From contig NZ_PEGH01000004.1 of assembly GCF_002737755.1 (NCBI RefSeq), positions 186,001 through 250,000 on the forward strand: a stretch of DNA of 64,000 nucleotides, written 5' to 3'. The position numbers were made by a program, and so were the translations under genes. Below are positions 47,822 through 57,072 of the stretch, piece after piece. The first letter of the stretch is position 1; every line of letters begins with the position of its first letter. This DNA comes from Caulobacter sp. BP25 (GTDB taxonomy: Bacteria; Pseudomonadota; Alphaproteobacteria; Caulobacterales; Caulobacteraceae). The notes beneath the pieces were generated by a model. It saw only the letters and a program-made list of their open reading frames with translations. It had not been told where the DNA came from and searched no databases.

Positions 47822-50695
47822 TCAGCCGCCGGCCCGCGCCGCCGCGCCCGCCGGCTGGCCGGTTCGGAACTTGTCCTTCATGCGAGCGACCCAGCCGCTG
47901 AAGGCTTCGTTGTCGGCGCTGACCTTGCCGAAGTCGGACGGCGAGACCGCCTCGGAGCCCAGCCCCTGCAGCGCCACGCGCAGGCCGTCGGGATTGCGGG
48001 CGTTGTCAACGAAGCGGGTCCAGCGCAGGCGCAGGCGCGCCAGGGCCGCGTCGTCGTCGGCCAGGCTGTAGGCCACCGCCGAGCGCAGCAGACGCGCCTC
48101 CTCGGGCGCCGACAGCCCGCCCTGCCCCTTCCAGCGATCACCCAGCATGCGCTCGTAGAGCGACCCGGCCAACGGCCAGGCCCGCTGCTTCCAGGCGATG
48201 TCGGCGCGAATCTCCTGGCCATCCCTGCTGTTGTCGCGCTCCACCAACTCCTGAGCGTCATCGTAACGCCCAAGGCCGATCAAGGCTCGCGCGGTGGCCA
48301 GACGACGCTCGGCGTTCAAAGCCGGCGGCAAGATCGTCGTGCGCGTGGCGTTGATGGTGTTCAGCGCGTCCTCGGGACGCTTGTTCATCAGATAGATCCA
48401 GGCCAGGTCGGTCGCGACCTGGGCCTTGGGCACGCCGTTCAGGCGATTGTCGACCTGGTACTTGAGGAGTTTGGCCGCGTCGTCCAGCAGATCAACGTCC
48501 ACCAGGCGACGCACCAGGTTGCGGACCATCTGGTCGCCGTCGGCGCCGATCGGGGTCAGCTCCTGGAAGTCGTAGAACAGGCCCACGGCCTGGATCGGCT
48601 GCATGCCGTCCGCTAGCCCATCCAGGAACAACGCCCGGAAAGTGCTGGAGATCTCGTTCTGCAGGGCCAGGGCTTCTGGACGGTCCGAACTTGGCCGGCC
48701 CGCCGAGCGCATGACCTCCAGCGCCTCGCGATATCGACCTTGGTCGATATAGAGTTTTCCGAGGGCGCGGATGACCTCCATCTCGACGCCGTCACCGCGC
48801 CAGCGGTAACGGAGCTGGTTCAGGGTGTCAGCCGCCTTGACCGCGTTGATCTCGCGCTTCTCGTACTGCAGACGCGTGGCGTGCAGGAGCGCGGGCGCGG
48901 CCAGATCGTCGTAAGGCGCGCGGGCGATGGCCTGGAACATCTTCTTGGCGCGAACCTTCTCGCCCTTGGCTTCGAAGATGCGGGCTTGGACCAAGCGTAT
49001 GGCCAACTGATCCTTCACGGGGATCTTCGGCTGCGCTAGCGCCTTGGCGGCGAACTGCAAGGCGCCGGTCTGGTCTCCAACGCCCAAGGCGGCCTCGGCC
49101 TGAGCGCCCAGGAACCTCGCCTTCCAGATCGGCGGAAAGAGATCCAGCGCCCGGCCGCCGCTGGCGAACTTGGTGCGCGCGTCCAGCCATTGGCCGTTCT
49201 TGGTCGAGATGTAGCCCCGCCAAAGCGCGCTGGAGGGCTCGTCCGCCAGGACAGGCGATGAGAAATCGGCATCGGCTTCCGCATAACGGCCGGCCAGCAC
49301 CCGCGCGATGCCGCGCAGTCCCCGGAACTCCGGATTGGCCATCATCGTCTGATGTTGGCGAGCGCCCGCGTTGAGCACGCCGATGGCTTCGAGCGACATC
49401 TGCGAGCCAACCAGGAATCGCGCCAAAGCGAGGCGCGCCGCGATGTCGGCGTCTTCGTCCGGCGCCGCGCTGATGGCCTTCTGCAGAGCGTTGTAGCGGG
49501 CCAGGAAGCCGCCCGATCCGAGCTTGGGCCACTCTTCCAGGTCGATCAGGGCCGGCATCGCCAGCGGCTGAGGCGCGCCCGCAACGGCCTCTTCCGGCGG
49601 CGCGGCGGCCGAGGCAGGCGACAGCGCCAGTCCCTTGGGCCGGCCGACGCGCACCTGATCAGCGGCCGCCTGGACCATCAGGTCCGACGCATAGGCTTCC
49701 GCCGCCAGGCCTTGCGCCGATTGCAGCAGGGCGAACTCGACATAGTCCCGGCGAGAGGACAGACCCTTGGCTGGGGGCAAGGCGGGCGCGACGATGATCT
49801 TGTCGCCGACGGCCGGATCGTCGACCCAGATGGCGCGCGTGACGCCCGCTACGGCCGCCGTGAGCGCGGCGGAGGGCGCGGCCTCGTCGCGGTTGATCTG
49901 GATGATGTCGGGGCTCTGCTGCGGCCCCGGACCGAAACTGATGCGCCAGGTCGGCCCCGCGCCGACCGCCACATAGGGCTCCCCCACCGGCGCCACGATA
50001 CGCAGGGCCGAATAGTCAGCGCCCTTCAGCGCCTGGATCCGGGAGTAGCGGGGGGTGTTGGCGGGTAGCTTGGAGATGTCGATCCGCGCGGGCGTGTCAA
50101 AGACGATCCAGACCGCCTCCCCGCGCCGGAACACGGCCGCCCCAGCGGGCGCGGCCCAGGTGAACGACAGAGTGACCTGTCCATCGCCGCGCTCGATCCC
50201 GGCGCGCACGACGCCGTCGCGCGGCATCGGGTTGGCACGCCCAACCGGCGGCGGCGGCGCGGTGGCAGTCGAGGCCTGGGCGGCGGCGAGCGCTCCGTCC
50301 TTGGCGAAGATGTTGACGAAATTGACGCCGTCGGCCGCGCCGACCTTGAAGTCGGCGTCGTCGGCCAGGGTCAGGACCAGTTCAAGCGCCCCGCCTACGC
50401 GACGAGCATCTGCGCCCTTTACCCAGCGCGGGGGCGCGATCTTGAGACTGGAGAGATCGGGATTGGCGTCGCGGCTGAACCGCAGAATCAGGTTGGCGCC
50501 CTCGCGGCGCGAAGTCATGCGGGCCCCGCCGCTCCAATGAAACTCGACCCGGGAGAAGTCCGCAGCCTGCGCGACACGCACGTCCAAGGCCGACCGCGCC
50601 GCGACGGGCGGCGGCGCAGCGTAGCCGGACGGCGCCAGCACGCCCACGATGCACGCGGCGGCGACGCTGGATCGCAGGAACTGGCGAAGGGTCAT
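47822..50695 (-). CDS. Large secreted TPR protein at the end of the flagellar fliL operon
   Basis: A 957-residue protein with a signal peptide (SSVAAACIVGVLAPSGYA). Residues 30-260 have two AMIN-like beta segments (FSRVEFHWSGGARMT, then QVTLSFTWAAPAG); residues about 395-900 are TPR-like helical repeats (AEADADFSS, LAIRLVQARIFEAKGEK, RYREALEVMRSAG, RPEDALNTINATR). It follows the MotE-like gene by nine bases with GGGAGG before the ATG. A periplasmic role in flagellar motor or cell-envelope assembly is inferred from position only. Confidence 0.78.
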   Translation of the reverse strand: MTLRQFLRSSVAAACIVGVLAPSGYAAPPPVAARSALDVRVAQAADFSRVEFHWSGGARMTSRREGANLILRFSRDANPDLSSLKIAPPRWVKGADARRVGGALELVLTLADDADFKVGAADGVNFVNIFAKDGALAAAQASTATAPPPPVGRANPMPRDGVVRAGIERGDGQVTLSFTWAAPAGAAVFRRGEAVWIVFDTPARIDISKLPANTPRYSRIQALKGADYSALRIVAPVGEPYVAVGAGPTWRISFGPGPQQSPDIIQINRDEAAPSAALTAAVAGVTRAIWVDDPAVGDKIIVAPALPPAKGLSSRRDYVEFALLQSAQGLAAEAYASDLMVQAAADQVRVGRPKGLALSPASAAAPPEEAVAGAPQPLAMPALIDLEEWPKLGSGGFLARYNALQKAISAAPDEDADIAARLALARFLVGSQMSLEAIGVLNAGARQHQTMMANPEFRGLRGIARVLAGRYAEADADFSSPVLADEPSSALWRGYISTKNGQWLDARTKFASGGRALDLFPPIWKARFLGAQAEAALGVGDQTGALQFAAKALAQPKIPVKDQLAIRLVQARIFEAKGEKVRAKKMFQAIARAPYDDLAAPALLHATRLQYEKREINAVKAADTLNQLRYRWRGDGVEMEVIRALGKLYIDQGRYREALEVMRSAGRPSSDRPEALALQNEISSTFRALFLDGLADGMQPIQAVGLFYDFQELTPIGADGDQMVRNLVRRLVDVDLLDDAAKLLKYQVDNRLNGVPKAQVATDLAWIYLMNKRPEDALNTINATRTTILPPALNAERRLATARALIGLGRYDDAQELVERDNSRDGQEIRADIAWKQRAWPLAGSLYERMLGDRWKGQGGLSAPEEARLLRSAVAYSLADDDAALARLRLRWTRFVDNARNPDGLRVALQGLGSEAVSPSDFGKVSADNEAFSGWVARMKDKFRTGQPAGAAARAGG

Positions 50696-50704
50696 GAGCC
50701 TCCC

Positions 50705-51472
50705 TTAACCACCCCGGTTGGGCGCGCCCGCCAGAGGCGCGCCAGCGGCCTGCTGGGCAGCCGCCGCAGCGTTATCGGCAACCGCGGCTCTGCCCTTTTC
50801 CACCACGGGGTTGGCGAGACGGGCGGCCAAGCGCTCGGTCAGGATCTTGGCGTCGGCCGGGGCCATGTTCGACAGGATCATCGCCAGGGTGCGTTCTTTC
50901 ATCTTGGCGGCGATCGGCAGGCGAACCTCATCCGACAGAAGGGTCATGCGGACGGCGGCGTCCTTGGGCTTCATGCCCTGATAGACGGTGACCAGACGAT
51001 CGACCTCGGCCTGCTTCTGAGCGTCGACCTGGCCCAGCAGCCCCTGGATCTCGCCCTTGAGGCCGGTCAGGGCCTTCATCTTGGTGTCGAGCTTGGCCTC
51101 GGCGGCGGCAAGCAGCTGCAGTTGGACGTCGATATCCTGCTCGCGCTGGTCCAGTTGACCGCGACGAGCGCCCAGGCTCTGGAGAACGCGCAGTTCTGCG
51201 GGCGAGAGACCAGCCTCCTTAGCCAGCGCGTCGGCCGACGGGGCGCAGGCGCGCGGCAAGGTCTTGGCGGCGGCGGGCTGACCCGCGCCTTCGGCTGAGG
51301 GCGCGCCCTCGCCTTCAGCTGCCTTCTCGCCCGGCTTGGCGGCGCCCTCGGCGAAGGCCTTGGCGCCGGCCAGCATGTCAGGCAGCGATTTCGCGCCGGC
51401 CATGGCGTTGATGGCCAGGACGCCGCCGACGGCGACGCCGACCAGGGGCAGGATGCGCGGAATGTTCTTCAT
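50705..51472 (-). CDS. MotE-like flagellar protein
   Basis: A 255-residue protein with one N-terminal membrane helix (ILPLVGVAVGGVLAINAMAG), an Ala/Glu/Pro-rich linker, a coiled coil (residues about 100-165: RRGQLDQREQDIDVQLQLLA) and a C-terminal MgtE-N/MotE domain with VYQGMKPKDAAVRMTLL and LAMILSNMAPADAKILTERL. MotE chaperones motor components in alphaproteobacteria. Its start overlaps the stop of the DUF6468 gene as ATGA. Confidence 0.82.
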   Translation of the reverse strand: MKNIPRILPLVGVAVGGVLAINAMAGAKSLPDMLAGAKAFAEGAAKPGEKAAEGEGAPSAEGAGQPAAAKTLPRACAPSADALAKEAGLSPAELRVLQSLGARRGQLDQREQDIDVQLQLLAAAEAKLDTKMKALTGLKGEIQGLLGQVDAQKQAEVDRLVTVYQGMKPKDAAVRMTLLSDEVRLPIAAKMKERTLAMILSNMAPADAKILTERLAARLANPVVEKGRAAVADNAAAAAQQAAGAPLAGAPNRGG

Positions 51473-52023
51473 CGGCGGGCTCTGGATTGGGGTCCGGGAC
51501 GCGGGGGTTCGCCCGGCCCGTCGAAGAGGTCATCATCGACCCGCGCCCGTGAACGCGGGGTTTCGCGAGACGCGGCGGGCGCGCTCGGCGTTGGGCGAAC
51601 ACCGGGCGGAAGACGCGATTCGCGCTCCAGCAGGCGCTCGAAGTCCTCGGCCTTCAGGCGGCGTCCGGCGGACGGCGGGACTTCGTCCACGCGGCCCCGC
51701 ACGGCAGGCGGCTTCGGCGCCTCGCGCTCGGGCCGCGTCGGCGCGGGCCGGCTGACCCGCTCATCCAGCTGGGCGGCCAGGGCCTGGGCCCGTTCGATGC
51801 GGATGGCCAAGGTCTCGGCCGCTTCGTCGGTGGCGGCGCGCAGGTCGGCGAGACCCTGCTCGGCGCGGGCGGCGGCCTGGTCCAGGTCCTTGACGGCCTT
51901 GGCGAAGCCCTCGTGGCTGTCGCGCAGCGCCTTCAGGCGGCGTTCAAGACGCCAGCCGAAGCCCAGGGCCACGATCAGCAGCACCGCCAGCAAACCGTTC
52001 ATGGCGAAAGCGATAAAACTCAT
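51469..52023 (-). CDS. DUF6468-like flagellar-operon protein
   Basis: A 184-residue protein whose ATG at 52023 overlaps the fliM stop. One N-terminal membrane helix (FAMNGLLAVLLIVALGFGW) is followed by a coiled-coil stretch (RRLKALRDSHEGFAKAVKDL) and a long Pro/Arg-rich disordered tail. The family is found between fliM and motE-like genes in alphaproteobacteria, which supports a flagellar role, but biochemistry is unknown. A longer upstream frame reaching 52293 overlaps fliM and is rejected. Confidence 0.75.
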   Translation of the reverse strand: MSFIAFAMNGLLAVLLIVALGFGWRLERRLKALRDSHEGFAKAVKDLDQAAARAEQGLADLRAATDEAAETLAIRIERAQALAAQLDERVSRPAPTRPEREAPKPPAVRGRVDEVPPSAGRRLKAEDFERLLERESRLPPGVRPTPSAPAASRETPRSRARVDDDLFDGPGEPPRPGPQSRARR

Positions 52024-53129
52024 TTCAGCTTCTGCACGGCCTTCTTGGCGGCGGGCGTCAGAGGCGCCTCGGCGCGGATGGCGATCGAGTGGTTGCGACG
52101 ACCCATGCGGCCGCGCGTCAGCGGGATAGCCCCAGCGCGCAACTCGACCAGACTGTCGGGCGTGGCGTTCAGCATCAGGGTGTCGCCGACCTGCATGTTC
52201 AGCACGCGTGACAACGGCAGCTGCTGCTCGTCGAGCACGGCGCGGACCTCCATCTGGGTGGTCCAGAGTTCGGTGGCCAAGTGGCCTTCCCAAATGTTGT
52301 CGCGGCCGAACTTCTCACCCATGAACTGCTGCAGCAGCATCTTCCGGATGGGTTCCAGCGTGGCGTAGGGCAGCAGGAGCTCGATGCGGCCGCCGCGGTC
52401 TTCCATGTCGATCCGCAGCTTGACCAGGATAGCAGCGTTGGCCGGGCGGGCGATGGCGGCGAAGCGCGGGTTGGTCTCCAGACGATCCAGCGAAAAGGCG
52501 ACCGGATGCAGCGGCTCGAAGGCGCTCTTCAGGTCGTGCAGCACCACCTCGATCATCCGCTGCACCAGCACGCGCTCGATCGTGGTGTAGGGACGGCCCT
52601 CGATGCGCATCGCCGCCGTGCCGCGACGCCCGCCCAGCAGCACGTCCACGATCGAGTAGATCAGGTTGGAGTCGACCGTCAGCAGGCCGTAGTTGTCCAG
52701 CTCCTCGGCCCGGAACACCGCCAGGATGGCCGGCAGCGGGATCGAGTTCAGATAGTCGCCGAAACGGATCGAGCTGATGTTGTCGAGGCTGACCTCGACG
52801 TTGTCGGACGTGAAGTTCCGCAAGGACGTCGTCATCAACCGCACCAGGCGGTCGAAGACGATTTCCAGCATCGGCAGGCGCTCGTAGCTGACCAGCGCCG
52901 AGTTGATGATCGCCCGGATGCCCGTGCGGTCCTCGGAGCCGTCGCCGGACAGATCGAAGCCCAGCAGGCTGTCGATTTCGTCCTGGTTCAGGATGCGCTC
53001 GGACGCGCCGTCGGCGCCGGCGCCGCCGCCGTCGTCCCAGCCGGCCATGCCGCCCGAGAAGTCGCCAAACTCGTTGACGCCGCCGCCGCCTTCCGCGCCC
53101 CACTGGGCCTGATCGTTCTCGTCCGCCAT
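52020..53129 (-). CDS. fliM: Flagellar motor switch protein FliM
   Basis: A 369-residue C-ring protein. The CheY-P-binding peptide ILNQDEIDSLLGFD lies near residue 48 after a Gly-rich leader. The middle CheC-like domain (MLEIVFDRLVRLMTTSLRNF, LLTVDSNLIYSIVDVLLGG) and C-terminal SpoA domain (VGDTLMLNATPDSLVELRAG) are complete. It forms the rotor switch with FliG and FliN. The start at 53129 is an ATG; a TTG at 53144 is possible. Confidence 0.95.
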   Translation of the reverse strand: MADENDQAQWGAEGGGGVNEFGDFSGGMAGWDDGGGAGADGASERILNQDEIDSLLGFDLSGDGSEDRTGIRAIINSALVSYERLPMLEIVFDRLVRLMTTSLRNFTSDNVEVSLDNISSIRFGDYLNSIPLPAILAVFRAEELDNYGLLTVDSNLIYSIVDVLLGGRRGTAAMRIEGRPYTTIERVLVQRMIEVVLHDLKSAFEPLHPVAFSLDRLETNPRFAAIARPANAAILVKLRIDMEDRGGRIELLLPYATLEPIRKMLLQQFMGEKFGRDNIWEGHLATELWTTQMEVRAVLDEQQLPLSRVLNMQVGDTLMLNATPDSLVELRAGAIPLTRGRMGRRNHSIAIRAEAPLTPAAKKAVQKLK

Positions 53130-53157
53130 GATCGTTCGCCCCAACCAGCCCGAGAGC

Positions 53158-53768
53158 TTAGTTGATTAGCATCTCCTCGATGAGGACCGCGTTCACCTTG
53201 GCCGGCGCGGCGACCAGGTTCACCCGGCGCAACAGCTCGACGCGCAGCTGATACGTGCCTTGGCTGCCATTCAGGTCTTCAGGACGCAGTTCGCGCAGGA
53301 ACGTCTGGAACATGTCCTGCAACCTGGGCAGATTCGGCGTCAAAGCCTCGGCCGTCTCTTCGTCCGGCAGCTCGAAAGTCAGCTTCAGCTTCAGGAAGGT
53401 CGACTTGCCGTCCGCCGTCTGCATGTTCACGACGATATCTGGCAAGGTGTAGAACACCACGCCGTCAGGGCCTTCCTTGATGACGGGAGCAGGACCGCCA
53501 GCGGCGGCGCCTTCCTTGCCCTTCTCGCCTTCCTTGCCCTTCTCTTCCTTCTTCTCTTCCTTCTTTTTCTCTTTCTTTTCAGCGCCATGCTCGCCCGCTT
53601 CCGCGGCCGGCTTGGGCTTCATCAGGAAGAAGGCCGCGGCGCCGCCGCCCCCAGGACGAGGACCCCGGCCGCGATCGCGATGATGAGAATAGGCGGCTTC
53701 TTCTTGGCGGAGGCTTCGCCTTCGGCGCCCTCTTCACCTTCGGGAGCTTCCTGATCGTTCTGAGCCAC
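53158..53768 (-). pseudogene. fliL: Flagellar basal-body protein FliL, split by an apparent one-base deletion
   Basis: Two overlapping frames encode one FliL. The first, starting at a GTG (53768) with AAGGA upstream, reads AQNDQEAPEGEE then the membrane helix PPILIIAIAAGVLVLG and runs off frame after the G5 run (C5 at 53648-53652). The second frame continues MKPKPAAEAGEHG, a Lys/Glu repeat region and the conserved domain FYTLPDIVVNMQTADGKSTF ending VNAVLIEEMLIN. Adding one G gives GGGGAAAFFLMKPKP and a 203-residue protein. FliL sits around the stator and supports motility. Sequencing error is as likely as mutation. Confidence 0.85.
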
Positions 53769-53812
53769 GCGCGCGGTTCCTTGGAATCTATATCCCTTAC
53801 TCATGCGCGAGC

Positions 53813-53872
53813 ATGGTTAACGATGTGTTTTGGCGGCCATTTGGTCGCAGGCTGAATCTGCCCGGCAGAGTC
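53813..53872. promoter_or_regulatory. Candidate CtrA box and two GANTC sites between fliL and flgF
   Basis: On the minus strand TTAACCAT (53813-53820), a recognised CtrA half-site form, lies 45 bp before the fliL start. GAATC (53854-53858) and GAGTC (53868-53872) are CcrM methylation motifs. GAATCTGCCCGGCAGAGTC between them is symmetric-looking and could be an FlbD (ftr) site, which is a guess. Confidence 0.5.
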
Positions 53873-53929
53873 CGACCAACACCCCCGAATTAACCTTTCT
53901 ATTTACTGTTTTTATTGAACTTTTCGATC

Positions 53930-53944
53930 TGGCACGAAGGTTGC
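53930..53944 (+). promoter_or_regulatory. Sigma-54 promoter of the flgF operon
   Basis: TGGCACGAAGGTTGC is an exact -24/-12 element (TGGCAC-N5-TTGC). Transcription would start near 53956, about 40 bp before flgF. Sigma-54 with FlbD is the known regime for Caulobacter class III flagellar genes. Confidence 0.9.
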
Positions 53945-53994
53945 TTCAGGAGGTGCGGCGCATTTGTCGCGCCAGCCGCCCGAGTTAACTCGCC

Positions 53995-54732
53995 ATGGAC
54001 AACGCGCTTTACGTCGGCCTTTCGCGCCAACTGACGCTTCGCCGTGAGCTGGACATCGTCGCCAACAACATCGCCAACGCCAACACAACGGGCTTCAAGG
54101 TCGAGGACCTGATGGTCCGCACCGAGCAGTCCAAGCCGGCCAAGACGCTGGACGGTGGCGCGCCGGTCAAGTTCGTTCTGGATTCCGGCGTCGCTCGCGA
54201 CTTCACGCAAGGGCCGATGACCAAGACGGGCGGCGATTTCGATCTGGCGATCGAGGGGCAAGGCTTCTTCCGGGTCCAGACGGCCGCCGGTGATCGCTAT
54301 ACCCGCGATGGCCGCTTCACCACCAACCCCGAGGGGCAGTTGGTCACCCAGGGCGGCCAACCCGTGCTGGACGAAGGCGGCGGCCCTCTGAACATCGACC
54401 CGACGCTGGGCCAGGTGAACATCGGCAAGGACGGCATCGTCACCCAAGGCGCGATCCGGGTCGGCAGGATCGCCGTGGTTCGTCCCGACAACCTGGCCTC
54501 GATGGCCAAGGATGGCGACAACCTCTACCGCAACACCACCAACGCCAACCTGCAGCCCGCGCCGGACGCCGTCGTCCACCAGGGCATGCTGGAATCCTCC
54601 AACGTCCAGTCCGTCATCGAGATCACGAAGCTGATCCAGGTGCAGCGCGCCTACGAGAGCATCACGAAGATGATGGACAACACCTCTGAACTGTCCCGGA
54701 CCGCCGTCGAGCGGCTGGGCAAGGCCAATTAG
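53995..54732 (+). CDS. flgF: Flagellar basal-body rod protein FlgF
   Basis: A 245-residue proximal rod protein. It starts LYVGLSRQLTLRRELDIVAN with the rod-protein motif NNIANANTTGFK, and ends VIEITKLIQVQRAYESI. It is the first gene of flgF-flgG-flgA-flgH. A 12-bp palindrome CGAGTTAACTCG lies immediately before the ATG, where no clear Shine-Dalgarno is visible. Confidence 0.95.
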   Translation: MDNALYVGLSRQLTLRRELDIVANNIANANTTGFKVEDLMVRTEQSKPAKTLDGGAPVKFVLDSGVARDFTQGPMTKTGGDFDLAIEGQGFFRVQTAAGDRYTRDGRFTTNPEGQLVTQGGQPVLDEGGGPLNIDPTLGQVNIGKDGIVTQGAIRVGRIAVVRPDNLASMAKDGDNLYRNTTNANLQPAPDAVVHQGMLESSNVQSVIEITKLIQVQRAYESITKMMDNTSELSRTAVERLGKAN

Positions 54733-54745
54733 GGAACGCTAGCCC

Positions 54746-55534
54746 ATGCAAGCTCTCCGCACCGCCGCTTCGGGCATGTCAGCGCAACAGCTGAACGTCG
54801 AAGTCATCTCGAACAACATCGCCAACATGAACACCGTTGGCTTCAAGCGTCAGCGGGCCGAGTTCCAAGACCTGCTGTACCAGACGATCGAGCGCGCCGG
54901 CTCGCAGTCGTCCAGCGACGGCAACATCGTTCCGACCGGCGTGCAGGTCGGCGGCGGCGTCAAGGCCGGTTCGGTCTATCGCATCACCGAGCAAGGCACC
55001 CCGACCCTGACCGACAACCCCTTGGACATCGCGATCCAGGGCAAGGGCTATCTGCAAATCCTGCTGCCCTCGGGCGAGACGGCCTATACCCGCGCCGGCA
55101 ACTTCTCGACCAACGACCAGGGCCAGATTGTCACCGAGGACGGCTATCTGGTCCAGCCGGGCATCACCGTCCCGCAGAACTCCACCGACATCATCGTCAG
55201 CAAGACCGGCCTGGTGCAGGTCAAGCTGGACGGCCAGACCGACCCGCAGACAATCGGCCAGCTGCAGCTCGCCAACTTCATGAACGAAGGCGGCCTCGAA
55301 GCCATCGGCGATAACCTGTTCCTGGAGACGGCCGGCTCGGGCGCCGCCAACCTCGCCGCGCCCGGCGAGCCTGGCTTCGGCACCCTGCTGCAACACTACA
55401 CCGAGGCCTCGAACGTCGACTCCGTCTCGGAAATCACGGCCCTGATCACCGCCCAGCGCGCCTACGAAATGAACTCCAAGGTCATCTCCACGGCCGACCA
55501 GATGCTGCAAACCACCTCGCAGATGAGGTCGTAA
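54746..55534 (+). CDS. flgG: Flagellar distal rod protein FlgG
   Basis: A 262-residue rod protein, exactly the usual size, starting MQALRTAASGMSAQQLNVEV with NNIANMNTVGFKRQRAEFQD, and ending ALITAQRAYEMNSKVISTAD. It builds the distal rod passing through the P and L rings, whose chaperone and L-ring genes follow directly. It starts 13 bp after flgF. Confidence 0.97.
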   Translation: MQALRTAASGMSAQQLNVEVISNNIANMNTVGFKRQRAEFQDLLYQTIERAGSQSSSDGNIVPTGVQVGGGVKAGSVYRITEQGTPTLTDNPLDIAIQGKGYLQILLPSGETAYTRAGNFSTNDQGQIVTEDGYLVQPGITVPQNSTDIIVSKTGLVQVKLDGQTDPQTIGQLQLANFMNEGGLEAIGDNLFLETAGSGAANLAAPGEPGFGTLLQHYTEASNVDSVSEITALITAQRAYEMNSKVISTADQMLQTTSQMRS

Positions 55535-55538
55535 GCCG

Positions 55539-56303
55539 ATGAAGACGCTCCTGATCGCCGCAGCGGCCCTCACCTTCGCCTCGCCCGCGCTCGCCGGAAC
55601 GCCGGTGAGCCTGCGGATGGACACCACCGACTCCGACGGCCGCGTCACCCTGGGCGAGCTGTTCGACGGCGTTTCCGGCGCGGCCGCCAACCTGGTAGTC
55701 GCCGCCCGCACGGGGCCGACCGTCGTTCTCGAGGCCGGCCAGGTGCAGGTCTTCGCTCGTCGCGCTGGTTTCGATTGGGACAACAGCCAGGGCATTCGCC
55801 GGATCATCGTCCGTGAAGGCGCGGACAAGGGCGGCGCCGCCTCTCGCGGCGGTCTCGCGGGCGCGCCGCGCGGCAACGTGGAAGTTCTTGCCTACGCCCG
55901 CAGCATCACGGTCGGCGAAATCGTCCAGCCGGAGGACCTGATCTGGGTGAAGATGGCCGGCGGTCCGGCCGACGCGCCCCGCGACTCCGACGCCGTGATC
56001 GGTCTGGCGGCCAAGCGCCCCCTGCGTGAAGGCGCCGCAGTCTCGATCCGCGACGTCGCCGCGCCCCAGGTCATCCGGAGCGGCGACCTTATCACCGTCA
56101 CCTACAGCGACGGCGGAATTTCCCTTTCGCTTCAAGGCAAGGCCATGGCCGCCGCCTCGACCGGCGATGTCTTCGCCGTTCAGAACACCGCTTCGAAGAA
56201 GATCATCCAGGCCGTCGCGACCGGCCCCGGCGCTGCGGCCGTCGGTCCGCAGGCCCAAGGCTTGCAAGCCCGCTCGCAACCCCTCCGTTTCGCCGCTCGC
56301 TAA
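55539..56303 (+). CDS. flgA: P-ring assembly chaperone FlgA
   Basis: A 254-residue periplasmic protein with signal peptide (TLLIAAAALTFASPALA). The C-terminal SAF domain reads ITVGEIVQPEDLIWVKM, KRPLREGAAVSIRDVAAP and GDLITVTYSDGGISLSLQGK. It assists FlgI assembly into the P ring. Start lies four bases after the flgG stop. The last 30 residues are a variable Ala/Gly/Gln-rich tail. Confidence 0.93.
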   Translation: MKTLLIAAAALTFASPALAGTPVSLRMDTTDSDGRVTLGELFDGVSGAAANLVVAARTGPTVVLEAGQVQVFARRAGFDWDNSQGIRRIIVREGADKGGAASRGGLAGAPRGNVEVLAYARSITVGEIVQPEDLIWVKMAGGPADAPRDSDAVIGLAAKRPLREGAAVSIRDVAAPQVIRSGDLITVTYSDGGISLSLQGKAMAAASTGDVFAVQNTASKKIIQAVATGPGAAAVGPQAQGLQARSQPLRFAAR

Positions 56304-56316
56304 GAGGCACTGACTC

Positions 56317-57051
56317 ATGCGTCGCCCCGCCCTGATCGCCGCCACCCTGCTGCTGGCCCCTCTGGCCGCCTGCTCGACCGTTAAGGAAGCTGTGAAGGGT
56401 CCGGACCTGGCCCCCGTCGGCTATCCGGCCACCCTGGCTCCAATCCAGCAGCAGTACGTCTCCGCCCGCGAGCCCGCCCCGCAGGCGGCCTCGGCCAACT
56501 CGCTGTGGCGCGTCGGCGCCCGCGCCTTCTTCAACGACCAGCGCGCCAGCCGCGTCGGCGACATTCTGACCGTGATGATCGACATCGACGACAGCGCCAA
56601 TACCCAGAACCAGACCGACAGCTCGCGCACCGCGACCACCAAGGCCGGCGTGCCGCATCTGCTGGGCCTGGAGTCGAGCCTTGGCAAGATCTTGCCGGGC
56701 GGCTTCGACGCCGCCAACGCGCTGGAGACCAACTCCACCACCACCAACGCCGGCGCCGGCAGCGTCCAGCGCTCGGAGCAGATTAGCCTGACGATCGCGG
56801 CCGTGGTCAGCCAGGTCCTGCCGAACGGCAACATGGTGATCCAGGGCACTCAGGAGGTCCGCACCAACGCCGAACTGCGCCAACTGACGGTTGCCGGCAT
56901 CGTGCGTCCCGAGGACATCTCCTCGGCCAACACCATCCGCCATACCCAGATCGCCGAAGCTCGCATCAGCTACGGCGGCCGCGGCGACATCAGCCGCGTA
57001 CAAAAGACGCCGGCCGGCCAGGCGCTGATCGAAAAGTTCTCGCCGTTCTAG
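56317..57051 (+). CDS. flgH: Flagellar L-ring lipoprotein FlgH
   Basis: A 244-residue lipoprotein: the lipobox LLAPLAAC places the lipidated Cys at residue 19. Conserved parts are SLWRVGARAFFNDQRASRVG, DILTVMIDIDDSANTQNQTD and NGNMVIQGTQEVRTNAELRQ. It forms the outer-membrane L ring. Last gene of the operon, followed by a bidirectional terminator. Confidence 0.95.
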   Translation: MRRPALIAATLLLAPLAACSTVKEAVKGPDLAPVGYPATLAPIQQQYVSAREPAPQAASANSLWRVGARAFFNDQRASRVGDILTVMIDIDDSANTQNQTDSSRTATTKAGVPHLLGLESSLGKILPGGFDAANALETNSTTTNAGAGSVQRSEQISLTIAAVVSQVLPNGNMVIQGTQEVRTNAELRQLTVAGIVRPEDISSANTIRHTQIAEARISYGGRGDISRVQKTPAGQALIEKFSPF

Positions 57052-57072
57052 GGCGCGATCGGCACGGCTATT

